Assembly (NCBI GenBank): GCA_018818065.1
Contig: JAHISV010000008.1
Span: 1-64,000 of the forward strand
DNA: 64,000 bases
Reading direction: 5' to 3'
Source: Bacteroidota bacterium
Lineage (GTDB): Bacteria; Bacteroidota; Ignavibacteria; Ignavibacteriales; Melioribacteraceae
This document shows positions 1-7,533 of this stretch, one piece after another (the first letter of the stretch is position 1; each line of letters opens with the position of its first letter). Below the pieces are notes generated by a model that worked only from the letters and a program-made list of their open reading frames with translations, ran no database searches and had not been told where the DNA came from. A program made the translations under genes and the position numbers.

Positions 1-309
1 CCCTATTGTTACTTCAATTGAAGCATCGTCATACCCAATATAACTTGCTATAAGAGTATATGTTCCAGGTGGAATGTTGGAGATACGATAAATTCCACTT
101 CTGTCTGTTGCTGCACCATAAGTGGTACCGTCGAGTCTGACATTTGCACCGGGTAAATATTCACCCGAGCTTATATCAGATATCCGTCCAGTTATGGATC
201 CATTTTTTTGTGCTGAAGTGGACAAAGGTGAGAGTAGTAATAGTGCTAAAAACACTAAAAAGAAAAGTCCCAAACCTTTTCGTCTAAAAAAAGTAATTCT
301 TGGTTCCAT
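1..309 (-). CDS. SusC-like TonB-dependent receptor, N-terminal fragment (runs off the window)
   Basis: The first 103 codons are visible; the rest lies beyond base 1. ATG at 309 is preceded by an AGGAG ribosome site 5 nt away. Residues 1 to about 36 form a long signal peptide with basic residues, a leucine-rich core and an STSAQ-type cleavage site. What follows is a carboxypeptidase-regulatory-like beta-sandwich, recognisable from LPGANV, a GTTYGAATD strand pair, GIYRI and the closing PPGTYTL / YIGYDD pattern. In Bacteroidetes and relatives this domain normally precedes a TonB plug and a 22-strand outer-membrane barrel that imports nutrients bound by a partner lipoprotein. The substrate cannot be told from this fragment; its closeness to the inositol genes is only suggestive. 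Other exported proteins also carry this domain, so the receptor assignment is likely, not certain. Confidence 0.78.
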   Translation of the reverse strand, partial: MEPRITFFRRKGLGLFFLVFLALLLLSPLSTSAQKNGSITGRISDISSGEYLPGANVRLDGTTYGAATDRSGIYRISNIPPGTYTLIASYIGYDDASIEVTIG

Positions 310-764
310 TTCATCTCCTTATTAAGTGATGATTATTGTTGTTATTAAGCTAGCCCAATAACTTTTTTTTGAACAATTAGCTCTATATTTTAATAGATAT
401 TTATAGCCTTCGTTCAATCACTTATGTATTACATTCTACAAATCTATTTTGTAAATCTGTATTTCAGCAAGATGGAACCAAAAATTGCATTTTTAATTAC
501 TTACAAAACCAGCTAATAATTTTAAGATTTTCATTCATCCGTATAATTATATACTTAGTAGTGCCTGGTTTTTAAAACTTATTTATTTCTCATTTCTGTG
601 TATTTCAATTGTGTTTACTACTTTACATACACAGATAACAGAATATCATTAACTTTCTCTATATACTCCGTTTGTATTGATAAATGATTTTACTTTCCTT
701 ATTCACGAATGTGACTATTTAATTCCTTATCTCCTTAATAAAGAACCAAAAACACTTTTTATTT
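310..764. other. Intergenic region upstream of the receptor
   Basis: No convincing reading frame or RNA gene. It should hold the promoter of the leftward receptor gene. The only structured element noticed is a perfect 6+6 inverted repeat at 437-453, listed separately. The stretch is strongly AT-rich, and no hairpin terminator was seen downstream of the phosphoesterase gene that ends at 765. Confidence 0.6.
437..453. promoter_or_regulatory. Inverted repeat, possible operator
   Basis: TACAAA, a 5-nt spacer, then TTTGTA: a perfect 6-bp inverted repeat about 130 bp upstream of the receptor start at 309. Its size suits a dimeric helix-turn-helix regulator. It shares the ACAAAT/TTTGT flavour of the three inositol-region operators but lacks their TAGAC centre, so it is not counted as a fourth copy. 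In AT-rich DNA such a repeat can arise by chance. Confidence 0.3.
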
Positions 765-1973
765 TTAATTAAGTACTATCTTGTGTGTTAATTCATAATT
801 ACCGTAATAATCTTTATCTCTATAGTATTCCAAAACAGGGGCATCTTTCCCAGAATAAATTTTAAGAAATGTCGATTTTCTCCATTCTGTATTCTTCCAG
901 AAAAGTTGCATATAATTTTCTATCGCATTTTCATTGCTATTACATGTTGTGTAAAACTCATAAAGTCTCTCTAAAACTTCAGTGTCGGGAATATTCTTAT
1001 AATCATATCCGTCTCCGTAACCGAAATTAAAAATCAGTTTTTTATATTCTTTCCATTTGTTGAGTGTATCATAATCTTCATAGTACATATCCTGAATAAC
1101 ATTCTTATAACTTTTACCGCTATTATTCTCTTTTAATATTTCACTTCTAATTTTTGCAAAACATTTATCGGGAGTAAAATCACCTTCCTGACCATAAATA
1201 TGCCCTGAGTTTATTAGCCATAACCCGTTAAAGTTAGCATAAGACGCACTGTGCGTATGCCCGCTCATATAAGCTAAAACATCATGTTTTAATAAAAGCC
1301 GAACAAAATTCAATGATTCAATCGGATACTTATCCAATGAATCACCAAGATGCCTTTGACTCCCATTCTCCAGATCGAGCACAGAATAAACTGGTTCATG
1401 CCCAAATACGATTACATATTTTTTTGAATTTTCTTTAAGATCGTTATCCAACCATTCTAAAAGTTCAGGTACAATATTTCCATCTGTGCCTTTATCCGAT
1501 TTACCATCGTAGTAAACGTTTAGAACAACAAAATGGAAATCACCCCTATCAAAAGAGTATGTAGTTTCTTCACAACCTGCAGGACCTTTTCTAACAAGGT
1601 TAGTATAGGATTTGGCTCCCCTATTAAGTTCTCTTAAATATTCGAGATTATTTTCCTTTTCCATATCATGATTTCCAATAACCGGGTACCATGGATAATC
1701 TTCCCCTAAGACTTCTTTAATCAAATTATCAGTTGCTTCCGGGGGATCCATATCACCCAACACAATCATAAAAGAGCCTTTGCCTAGTTCCTCAATGGCT
1801 TTATATCCGCCTAGTGTATATTCCATTGTATGATATTTTTCGGTTGCATGACTGCGTTGATCGCTTGAAATAATGAAGGAAAAGTCCTTGGAATTATCTT
1901 GAACAGCACAATTTTGGATGAAAAGTGTGAAGATAAAAAGCGAAATTATTTTAATAAATATGCCTTTTTTCAT
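765..1973 (-). CDS. Calcineurin-like metallophosphoesterase, probable lipoprotein
   Basis: A 402-residue exported phosphoesterase. Residues 1-21 are a signal sequence ending at Cys22 in an imperfect lipobox (IQNC). Metal-site motifs of the calcineurin fold appear in order: GDMD (about 73-76), GNHD (100-103), FGHEP (about 190) and SGHTH (about 238). The first motif, normally D-x-H, reads SDQR (37-40), so one metal ligand may differ. It would hydrolyse a phosphate ester on the outside of a membrane. It lies 87 nt downstream of another phosphoesterase in the same direction and may be co-transcribed with it. The nearby inositol genes suggest phosphoinositides or inositol phosphates as substrates, but this is inference. 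The C-terminal 130 residues are not recognised. Confidence 0.85.
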   Translation of the reverse strand: MKKGIFIKIISLFIFTLFIQNCAVQDNSKDFSFIISSDQRSHATEKYHTMEYTLGGYKAIEELGKGSFMIVLGDMDPPEATDNLIKEVLGEDYPWYPVIGNHDMEKENNLEYLRELNRGAKSYTNLVRKGPAGCEETTYSFDRGDFHFVVLNVYYDGKSDKGTDGNIVPELLEWLDNDLKENSKKYVIVFGHEPVYSVLDLENGSQRHLGDSLDKYPIESLNFVRLLLKHDVLAYMSGHTHSASYANFNGLWLINSGHIYGQEGDFTPDKCFAKIRSEILKENNSGKSYKNVIQDMYYEDYDTLNKWKEYKKLIFNFGYGDGYDYKNIPDTEVLERLYEFYTTCNSNENAIENYMQLFWKNTEWRKSTFLKIYSGKDAPVLEYYRDKDYYGNYELTHKIVLN

Positions 1974-2060
1974 TTTTGTCTCGTGTTTAGGCTTTCAATA
2001 ATTATTTTTCATAGTATGTCTTTCTGTAATATTTGCTTATCTGAAATTGTCATTTTTAAA

Positions 2061-3044
2061 TTATTTCTTTCTTACGTATTGATAAATTACTTCGCCTTCT
2101 TTATTGACAAAGGTTATTATCAATTCCGTTTCCGTTACGGTGCATAAGGAAAAGCCTGAGTCCATGCTGCTGAAGAGTGAGCCTTCATAAGGCACAACTT
2201 CCCTTGTAAGAGATGCCGAGCTGTTCACGAAATAATCTACTTCGGAATTTGGCACCTGTATATGCTGAAAATTATGTATGTGTCCGCCTACAGAAATATC
2301 CACATTGTATTTATCAAGCAACGGTTGAATTCTCTCCTGCATATTCTCGCGTTCTGATTCCGATTTGGTAGTCCCAGCGTAAACAGGGTGATGTCCTAAA
2401 ACGATTTTCCACTTCGCATTGGAAGCACTTAGAGTGGAATCGATCCAGGCGAGCTCTTTTTCAATCGACTGATTACCCAAATCTTCAAATTCTTCAGGAT
2501 TGTCACGATATTTGTCAATCAATGGAGCGGTATCAATAAATAGGATTAGTACTTCCGAATTTTCAGAAATCGGAAAATTCATTGAATAATATCGGGCGGG
2601 CATTTCCCAACGTCTGCTAATTTTCGAATAATCTAATACAGCCTGTGTTGTTCCGTAATATTCATGATTACCCAAAACCGGATGCCAGGGGATCATCAAT
2701 TCGGGGTGTTTGTAAATCCATTCAAAATTTGTTTGCCAAAGCGGATCATCAACTGACCGGACACCCAGGAAATGGTGAATATCACCAAGAACAGCTACAA
2801 ACTCTGGTTCTGTGAAATCAGCAACCTCTCCCATCATCTCTGCCACGGGTTTCTGATCATAATATCCATTTCTTCCCAAATCGCTGGCTATCATAAATGT
2901 GAAATCATCTTCCAGTTCCGCCAGCTTCTGCGAATCTTTTGGAATAACATTTTCATGCTGTGCATATATTATAGCTTGCGGAGTGATAATAAATAAAACA
3001 CCCACCGCTATGAGAAATAAAAATCGATTTTTAATATTTTTCAT
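2061..3044 (-). CDS. Secreted purple-acid-phosphatase-like metallophosphoesterase
   Basis: 327 residues. A signal peptide ends near residue 29 (IIYAQ). The motif set is D-x-G at 55-57 (SDLG), GDIHH near 86, GNHEYYG near 125, LGHHPVYAG near 217 and GGHIH near 255. D-x-G in the first motif and GHHPVY before the last are typical of purple (tartrate-resistant type) acid phosphatases. A periplasmic or surface phosphomonoesterase is therefore expected. ATG at 3044 has a weak upstream GGGAGA. It lies 126 nt downstream of the IolK-like kinase gene with no evident terminator between them, so it may be the tail of that operon. Phytate or inositol phosphate as substrate is a hypothesis from context. Confidence 0.87.
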   Translation of the reverse strand: MKNIKNRFLFLIAVGVLFIITPQAIIYAQHENVIPKDSQKLAELEDDFTFMIASDLGRNGYYDQKPVAEMMGEVADFTEPEFVAVLGDIHHFLGVRSVDDPLWQTNFEWIYKHPELMIPWHPVLGNHEYYGTTQAVLDYSKISRRWEMPARYYSMNFPISENSEVLILFIDTAPLIDKYRDNPEEFEDLGNQSIEKELAWIDSTLSASNAKWKIVLGHHPVYAGTTKSESERENMQERIQPLLDKYNVDISVGGHIHNFQHIQVPNSEVDYFVNSSASLTREVVPYEGSLFSSMDSGFSLCTVTETELIITFVNKEGEVIYQYVRKK

Positions 3045-3170
3045 AAAATCTCCCTAAATAGAAACTCTATATTCCGTCGCAATACCAAGACTTTACAACT
3101 ATTTACAATTAAAAAAATCAAAAAAGATACCTCAGTCCCGCAAGGCTTTATTTTGAACCAGATGACTGAT

Positions 3171-4061
3171 TTAGCTATACTTCCGGAGAATCATTTCCTC
3201 TATTTCTTTAACGCCAAGTTTAAAAGTTCCTTCAGCTTCAAGCTTAAGACTTGTAACAGCGGCAGACCATTTTATAGATTCAGCCGGCGTAGCAGTCAGA
3301 CGTTTTGCCATATAAGAAGCAATGCATGTATCTCCGCGTCCGCTCCTGCCAATCAATTCTTTTGGCTTAAAAGTTTCTTCAAAAACTTCACCGTCAGCAT
3401 AAACCAATATGCCATCTCTATGTGTCAATACAATTTCATTTGGACCCATTTCGAAAAGTTTTTCAGCCGCTTTGAGTAAATCGCTTTCACCGGTTAATGA
3501 TTCGGCTTCCACTATGTCAGCTTTTAATACATCAATCAGTGCCAACACCTCCCTTTGCTCAGGCCATTCGGCATGAATTAAAACTCTATCAGGATCAATC
3601 ACGCGAATGAAACCTTGCGCATCCGCCACCAAAATGGAATTTCTTTTTTTCAGTTCCTTAATTAATTCCAAAGGAGCCTCTTCACGTACTGAACCATTTA
3701 TCAGGATTGCTTTCGCCTCCAAGCCGTCAAATTGATCAATGGTATATGTACCTGCAGTTTCAGTACAAGTAAGCGTTCTCTCATCAGGATTATCGCTCGG
3801 GTATTCAAGTTTCATGTGGGTTGAAGAAGGTGTGTAAGTCGGGTAAACATCAACGCCAATCGATTCCAATTGCTCAACTACTCTTTTATCCTCTTCGGCT
3901 AATCTTGTAACCGCCGCTACTTTTTTACCTGAATTTGCAGCTGCATGTGCGCCATAATTAAAACCTCCACCATCCACGTAACGTGTTCCGGTTTTAGATA
4001 CAATAGTATCTTTTGTATAATTTCCAAAAATTAGAATATCATATATTTTTTTGTTGTCCAT
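3171..4061 (-). CDS. iolK: PfkB-family kinase, IolK-like (myo-inositol kinase group)
   Basis: 296 residues of ribokinase/PfkB fold. The C-terminal signature reads GRSGRGDT with catalytic Asp244, and GGGFNYGAHAAA near residue 32 matches the substrate-binding glycine pair. The central ADAQGF...EWPEQ and EAESLTG stretches strongly recall T. maritima TM0415, whose gene sits in that organism's inositol cluster, and the archaeal myo-inositol 3-kinases of the same branch; this is from memory, not a search. Substrate could be inositol or a pathway intermediate. ATG at 4061 has GGAG 8 nt upstream. It follows the MFS transporter gene by 13 nt, so the two are translationally close. A generic sugar kinase is the main alternative. 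Confidence 0.8.
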   Translation of the reverse strand: MDNKKIYDILIFGNYTKDTIVSKTGTRYVDGGGFNYGAHAAANSGKKVAAVTRLAEEDKRVVEQLESIGVDVYPTYTPSSTHMKLEYPSDNPDERTLTCTETAGTYTIDQFDGLEAKAILINGSVREEAPLELIKELKKRNSILVADAQGFIRVIDPDRVLIHAEWPEQREVLALIDVLKADIVEAESLTGESDLLKAAEKLFEMGPNEIVLTHRDGILVYADGEVFEETFKPKELIGRSGRGDTCIASYMAKRLTATPAESIKWSAAVTSLKLEAEGTFKLGVKEIEEMILRKYS

Positions 4062-4074
4062 AGAATTCTCCGTG

Positions 4075-5427
4075 TTAGTTTCTAACCTTTGCGTTCCAAA
4101 GGAAGAGCGCCAAAATTAATGAAAGGACCGATCCTCCAAGCCAAAATATTATTGCGCCTGAAAAATCATAATAACGAATACCGTCAATTATAGTCGTACC
4201 GTTTTCAATTAATAAACCGCTTACTTGATCTTGTATGCCTGCCCCTATATAACTAAAGATACCAATAAAGCCCATAACAGCACCAGCAGCATTTCTGGGT
4301 GCAATGTCTATAGCGAATAATCCGCCAAGTGCAGCAAGGAGTCCGCTGATGGTGAAACCGTAAAGTAAGAATGCCGCTGTCATGATTTCGGGATTACCGT
4401 CAGGTATAAAGAATATCAGGATTAATGAAAAAACTTCTAATACCCCGAATATCAAAGTTACTGGTGGGCGCTTTGCACTAAACATTTTATCAGAAATATA
4501 ACCGTATGCAACACATCCGACTAAACCGGCAAAGGTGTTCAAGCCAAGTAGACTACCAGCTTCTACCAGCGTATACCCCTTAGCTTCCTGAAGATATAAA
4601 AATCCCCAGCTATTGACTGCATACCGGGTGACGTACATTAACGCACTGGCTAAACCCAATATCCAAATAGCAGGGGTTTTGTAAATTATTAGCTGAGCTT
4701 TTTTTGTTGAAGCTTCCTCTGCCGGTTTTTCATTTACTTGAGAGGGGTAATCATTTTTCCATTGAGCAACGGATGGAAGACCCAAAGTCTGAGGTCTGTC
4801 TTGTAAAAAATAATAAATTCCAATTGCTACAAAAATTCCGAAAACACCAGGTCCCCAGAAACCGGCTTGCCAACCAAAGATAGAGACAAGAGTAGCCGAC
4901 ACAATAAACGTCAATCCTTCACCAAAGGCATGAGCTGTGCTCCAAAAGCCGTAAAACCTTCCTCTTTCTTTACTGCTAAACCAATTTGATAAAGTAACAG
5001 CACCGGTTGGTGCACCGAATCCCTGGAACCATCCGTTAAGTCCCCATAAAATTATCCATACCCATAAACCGGAAGCACCACTGATAATAATATTTATTAG
5101 AGCAGAACATAGTACACCAAGTGTAAAAAATCTTTTTACGTTAGCATGATCTGCCAGAATTCCGTTGAAGAACTTTCCAAAAGCATAAGAGTAAAGAAGA
5201 GCTGCTCCTATTGACCCTAATTCACCTGCTGAAAATACTCCGCCGTCAATAAGGTCTTTTTTCATGGCCGATAAAGCAAGTCGTAACGGGTATGCTAATC
5301 CATACCCGACAGTTATCGCAACCATCACCTGCCATCGATATTTTTTATACAATCTATCGATAACATTCTTATCCTTAATTACCGGTATGTCTTTCCCACG
5401 TGCAAAAAACTTCAGAATACTTTTCAT
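4075..5427 (-). CDS. MFS transporter, organophosphate:phosphate antiporter family (GlpT/UhpT-like)
   Basis: 450 residues with about 12 membrane helices. The N-terminal YRWQVMVAITVGYGLAYPLR segment and the WGLNGWFQGFGAP...SNWFSSKERGRFYGFWSTAH segment (about 128-165) follow the signature of the GlpT/UhpT/UhpC family, which exchanges sugar phosphates for inorganic phosphate or senses them. The usual family RKxNFS after helix 1 is replaced by RLALSAMKK. ATG at 5427 has GGGGAG close by. It lies between the zinc dehydrogenase and the IolK-like kinase in one operon. Uptake of a phosphorylated polyol such as inositol phosphate would fit the neighbours, but the substrate is not shown by the sequence. 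Confidence 0.85.
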   Translation of the reverse strand: MKSILKFFARGKDIPVIKDKNVIDRLYKKYRWQVMVAITVGYGLAYPLRLALSAMKKDLIDGGVFSAGELGSIGAALLYSYAFGKFFNGILADHANVKRFFTLGVLCSALINIIISGASGLWVWIILWGLNGWFQGFGAPTGAVTLSNWFSSKERGRFYGFWSTAHAFGEGLTFIVSATLVSIFGWQAGFWGPGVFGIFVAIGIYYFLQDRPQTLGLPSVAQWKNDYPSQVNEKPAEEASTKKAQLIIYKTPAIWILGLASALMYVTRYAVNSWGFLYLQEAKGYTLVEAGSLLGLNTFAGLVGCVAYGYISDKMFSAKRPPVTLIFGVLEVFSLILIFFIPDGNPEIMTAAFLLYGFTISGLLAALGGLFAIDIAPRNAAGAVMGFIGIFSYIGAGIQDQVSGLLIENGTTIIDGIRYYDFSGAIIFWLGGSVLSLILALFLWNAKVRN

Positions 5428-5483
5428 TTACTCCCCAATATTGCTTGAATGGTAAAGAATAAAGTAAATCTCTACATACTATG

Positions 5484-6527
5484 CTACGGTTTCAGAACAA
5501 TTTTCATCGCAGTCTTAGGTAATGATTTTTGAGTTTCAAGATCAAGACCAAGTTGTCCAAATGAACTGACCCCATCCTCAAGGTTTATAACTTTAGTGAA
5601 AAATGGTGTCATATTTATTTTGCCAGATTGTAAAATTTTGATCGCCGGCTGACAAGTGTTTTGTCCTATGTATGAGCCAAGAATTGAAATAGCTTTCCTT
5701 GTGATAGTATTTGGAGTAATTGTTGCCTGGACGCTGCTATCCATACCAAATGCCAAAATTTTTCCACCCGGGGCAACATATTTAATCGCATTTTCAAGCT
5801 GACTGCCAACTGCATCAATTACAATATCAGCCCCCTTCCCGCCGGTGAATTCCATAATTTGTTTTTCAAGATCAACTTCATTTGGATTAAATACCGGGAC
5901 GCCTAATTCCTTTGCAACACCGATTCTAAAAGCGTCAATTTCAGTAACCATCACTTTTGAGACCATATTCTTTGCTAACGCAGCGAATAGATAACCGATA
6001 GGGCCAAAGCCTAATACTACTACAGTATCATAGCACTGCATTTGAACTATGTTCATACCATTAAGAACTGTACCTAAGGTTTCAACCTGTGTTCCGGTTA
6101 CATCGTCAATTTCATCTGGGATTTTGTAGCAAGCATTTTCAGGTAACACACAATATTCTGCCATACCACCATCCTGAAAAATACCGATTGATTTGTCTTT
6201 CAACCAATCACACTGACTACTATTACCTGAACGGCAAGCTTCGCATAACCCGCATCTTAAACTATTATCTACTGCAACTCTGTCCCCTACTTTCATTGTT
6301 GAGACGCCATCGCCAATACCTTCAATGGTTCCGCAAAATTCGTGACCTAAAACCGTATTGTCACCAACTGCATGTTTGCCTTGTAGTATTTTTACATCTG
6401 TTCCGCAGATACCAACAGCCGCAATTTTAACTAATACCTGGTTAGGTTGAGTTATTTCAGGTACAGGTCTTTCTTCCAGTACAATTTCACCAACATTTTT
6501 GTAAGCCAGTACTTTCATCGATTTCAT
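5484..6527 (-). CDS. Zinc-dependent medium-chain dehydrogenase (polyol/sugar type)
   Basis: 347 residues. The catalytic zinc site is seen in GICGTD (Cys near 42) and GHEFCG (His-Glu near 66-67). The structural zinc lobe has four cysteines in the pattern CGLCEACRSGNSSQC, and the Rossmann nucleotide loop is VLGFGPIG. This is the sorbitol/threonine dehydrogenase group, oxidising a secondary alcohol of a sugar or polyol with NAD(P). It is distinct from the IolM-like dehydrogenase at 15796. First gene of the dehydrogenase-transporter-kinase operon; ATG at 6527 has GGAGG 6 nt upstream. A 17-bp operator lies 70 nt upstream, so it is probably controlled by the regulator at 18200. A role in inositol or uronate metabolism is inferred from context only. 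Confidence 0.85.
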   Translation of the reverse strand: MKSMKVLAYKNVGEIVLEERPVPEITQPNQVLVKIAAVGICGTDVKILQGKHAVGDNTVLGHEFCGTIEGIGDGVSTMKVGDRVAVDNSLRCGLCEACRSGNSSQCDWLKDKSIGIFQDGGMAEYCVLPENACYKIPDEIDDVTGTQVETLGTVLNGMNIVQMQCYDTVVVLGFGPIGYLFAALAKNMVSKVMVTEIDAFRIGVAKELGVPVFNPNEVDLEKQIMEFTGGKGADIVIDAVGSQLENAIKYVAPGGKILAFGMDSSVQATITPNTITRKAISILGSYIGQNTCQPAIKILQSGKINMTPFFTKVINLEDGVSSFGQLGLDLETQKSLPKTAMKIVLKP

Positions 6528-6596
6528 TTTTCCTCCGTACTATATTCAATGTGTAGAGGGCTAATAACACATCAATTAATTTATGTATAATTGTCT

Positions 6597-6613
6597 ATTT
6601 GTCTAGACTATTA
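6597..6613. promoter_or_regulatory. Operator for the AraR-like regulator, copy 1
   Basis: ATTTGTCTAGACTATTA, centred on the perfect palindrome GTCTAGAC. It matches the two identical 17-mers at 19331 and 19715 in 15 of 17 positions and the same orientation. Adjacent ATAATTGTCTAT (6588-6598) is an extra half-site. On the minus strand a TATAAT (6615 to 6610) overlaps the operator edge, so a bound repressor would block the promoter of the dehydrogenase-MFS-kinase operon. The resemblance to the Bacillus AraR operator, also a 16-bp TTTGT/ACAAA palindrome, supports the assignment. Confidence 0.72.
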
Positions 6614-6708
6614 TAACAAGTAGAGCTATTAATATCAAGTGTTATCTTTCCCAAATTATTTTTTTGTTTTGCTTAATAATTACTATTTAGAATTGCTTTA
6701 ATATCTTA

Positions 6709-7533
6709 CTAAAATTGATTCCGATTATAGTTGATAATTCTTTCTCCATCAGAGTTAATAACTATTTTTAGGGGTGGAGCTATGCCACCTTTATCAACCT
6801 GAATTCTTGTAATATTTGGTAATAACCACTCTTCTTCATATATCCACTCATGACCATCTCCATGAATGAATATAATTGGTTTAGAAAACTCTTTGGCTGA
6901 TTTCAGAAAACTCTCCATAAAAGTCTTATGCTTTGCGTCAGGGTTTGCCTGAAGGAATAGAACAGCTGCCCGAACATATTCTCTGTTTTTTGAGAATTGA
7001 TCTTCTACCCACGCAGCACATTGTTTATTTCTCACTTCCCATTCATCTTCGTCATGTACCCTTCCACCGACTAAGTTCAAACCAATTAATAAAACCCCTT
7101 TGGTCATGAAGGCGAAGTTTTCTTTTCTGACATTTTGTCTCTGAACATCAATAGACAGTTTCCAATTGTTTTCAAAGCTAAGGAAATACTTTTCCCATAA
7201 TACCCAGGCTGAGTCAGGACAACTGCAATCATTCCATTCATTATCACCAGGAACGATGAATACAGGTATTGTTAATCTCTTCAAGTAACCTGCAACACGA
7301 TCGTACACTTCCTCTTCACAGGGAGATTTTCCATCTTTGATATCCCCAACATGAAACATAAATTCTGCATTACTTTTTTCGTTGTGCAGTCTGATATGTT
7401 CCTGGATTAAATCATTTTCTATTTCGCTTCTTGGAACATCACCCATAACAGAAATAATTATTTTTTCATCTCTATTTTGTGAACAACTTACCACCAGCAA
7501 CACTACCATGATGATCATTGTTAGCTTATTCAT
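6709..7533 (-). CDS. Calcineurin-like metallophosphoesterase lipoprotein
   Basis: Third exported phosphoesterase of the region, 274 residues from the ATG at 7533. An upstream ATG at 7566 would add 11 residues ahead of the signal sequence; the internal start is preferred because it begins directly with a signal peptide ending in the lipobox VVSC and has GGAGA about 10 nt upstream. Motifs include SVMGDVPRSE, FHVGDIKDGK (GD near 55), VPGDNEWND (GD-N-E in place of GNHD) and FIHGDGHEW (GDGH in place of GHxH). It overlaps the end of the FAD/Fe-S dehydrogenase gene by 8 nt, so it is the last gene of the inositol operon. A phosphatase for a phosphorylated polyol at the cell surface is the contextual guess. 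Confidence 0.8.
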   Translation of the reverse strand: MNKLTMIIMVVLLVVSCSQNRDEKIIISVMGDVPRSEIENDLIQEHIRLHNEKSNAEFMFHVGDIKDGKSPCEEEVYDRVAGYLKRLTIPVFIVPGDNEWNDCSCPDSAWVLWEKYFLSFENNWKLSIDVQRQNVRKENFAFMTKGVLLIGLNLVGGRVHDEDEWEVRNKQCAAWVEDQFSKNREYVRAAVLFLQANPDAKHKTFMESFLKSAKEFSKPIIFIHGDGHEWIYEEEWLLPNITRIQVDKGGIAPPLKIVINSDGERIINYNRNQF

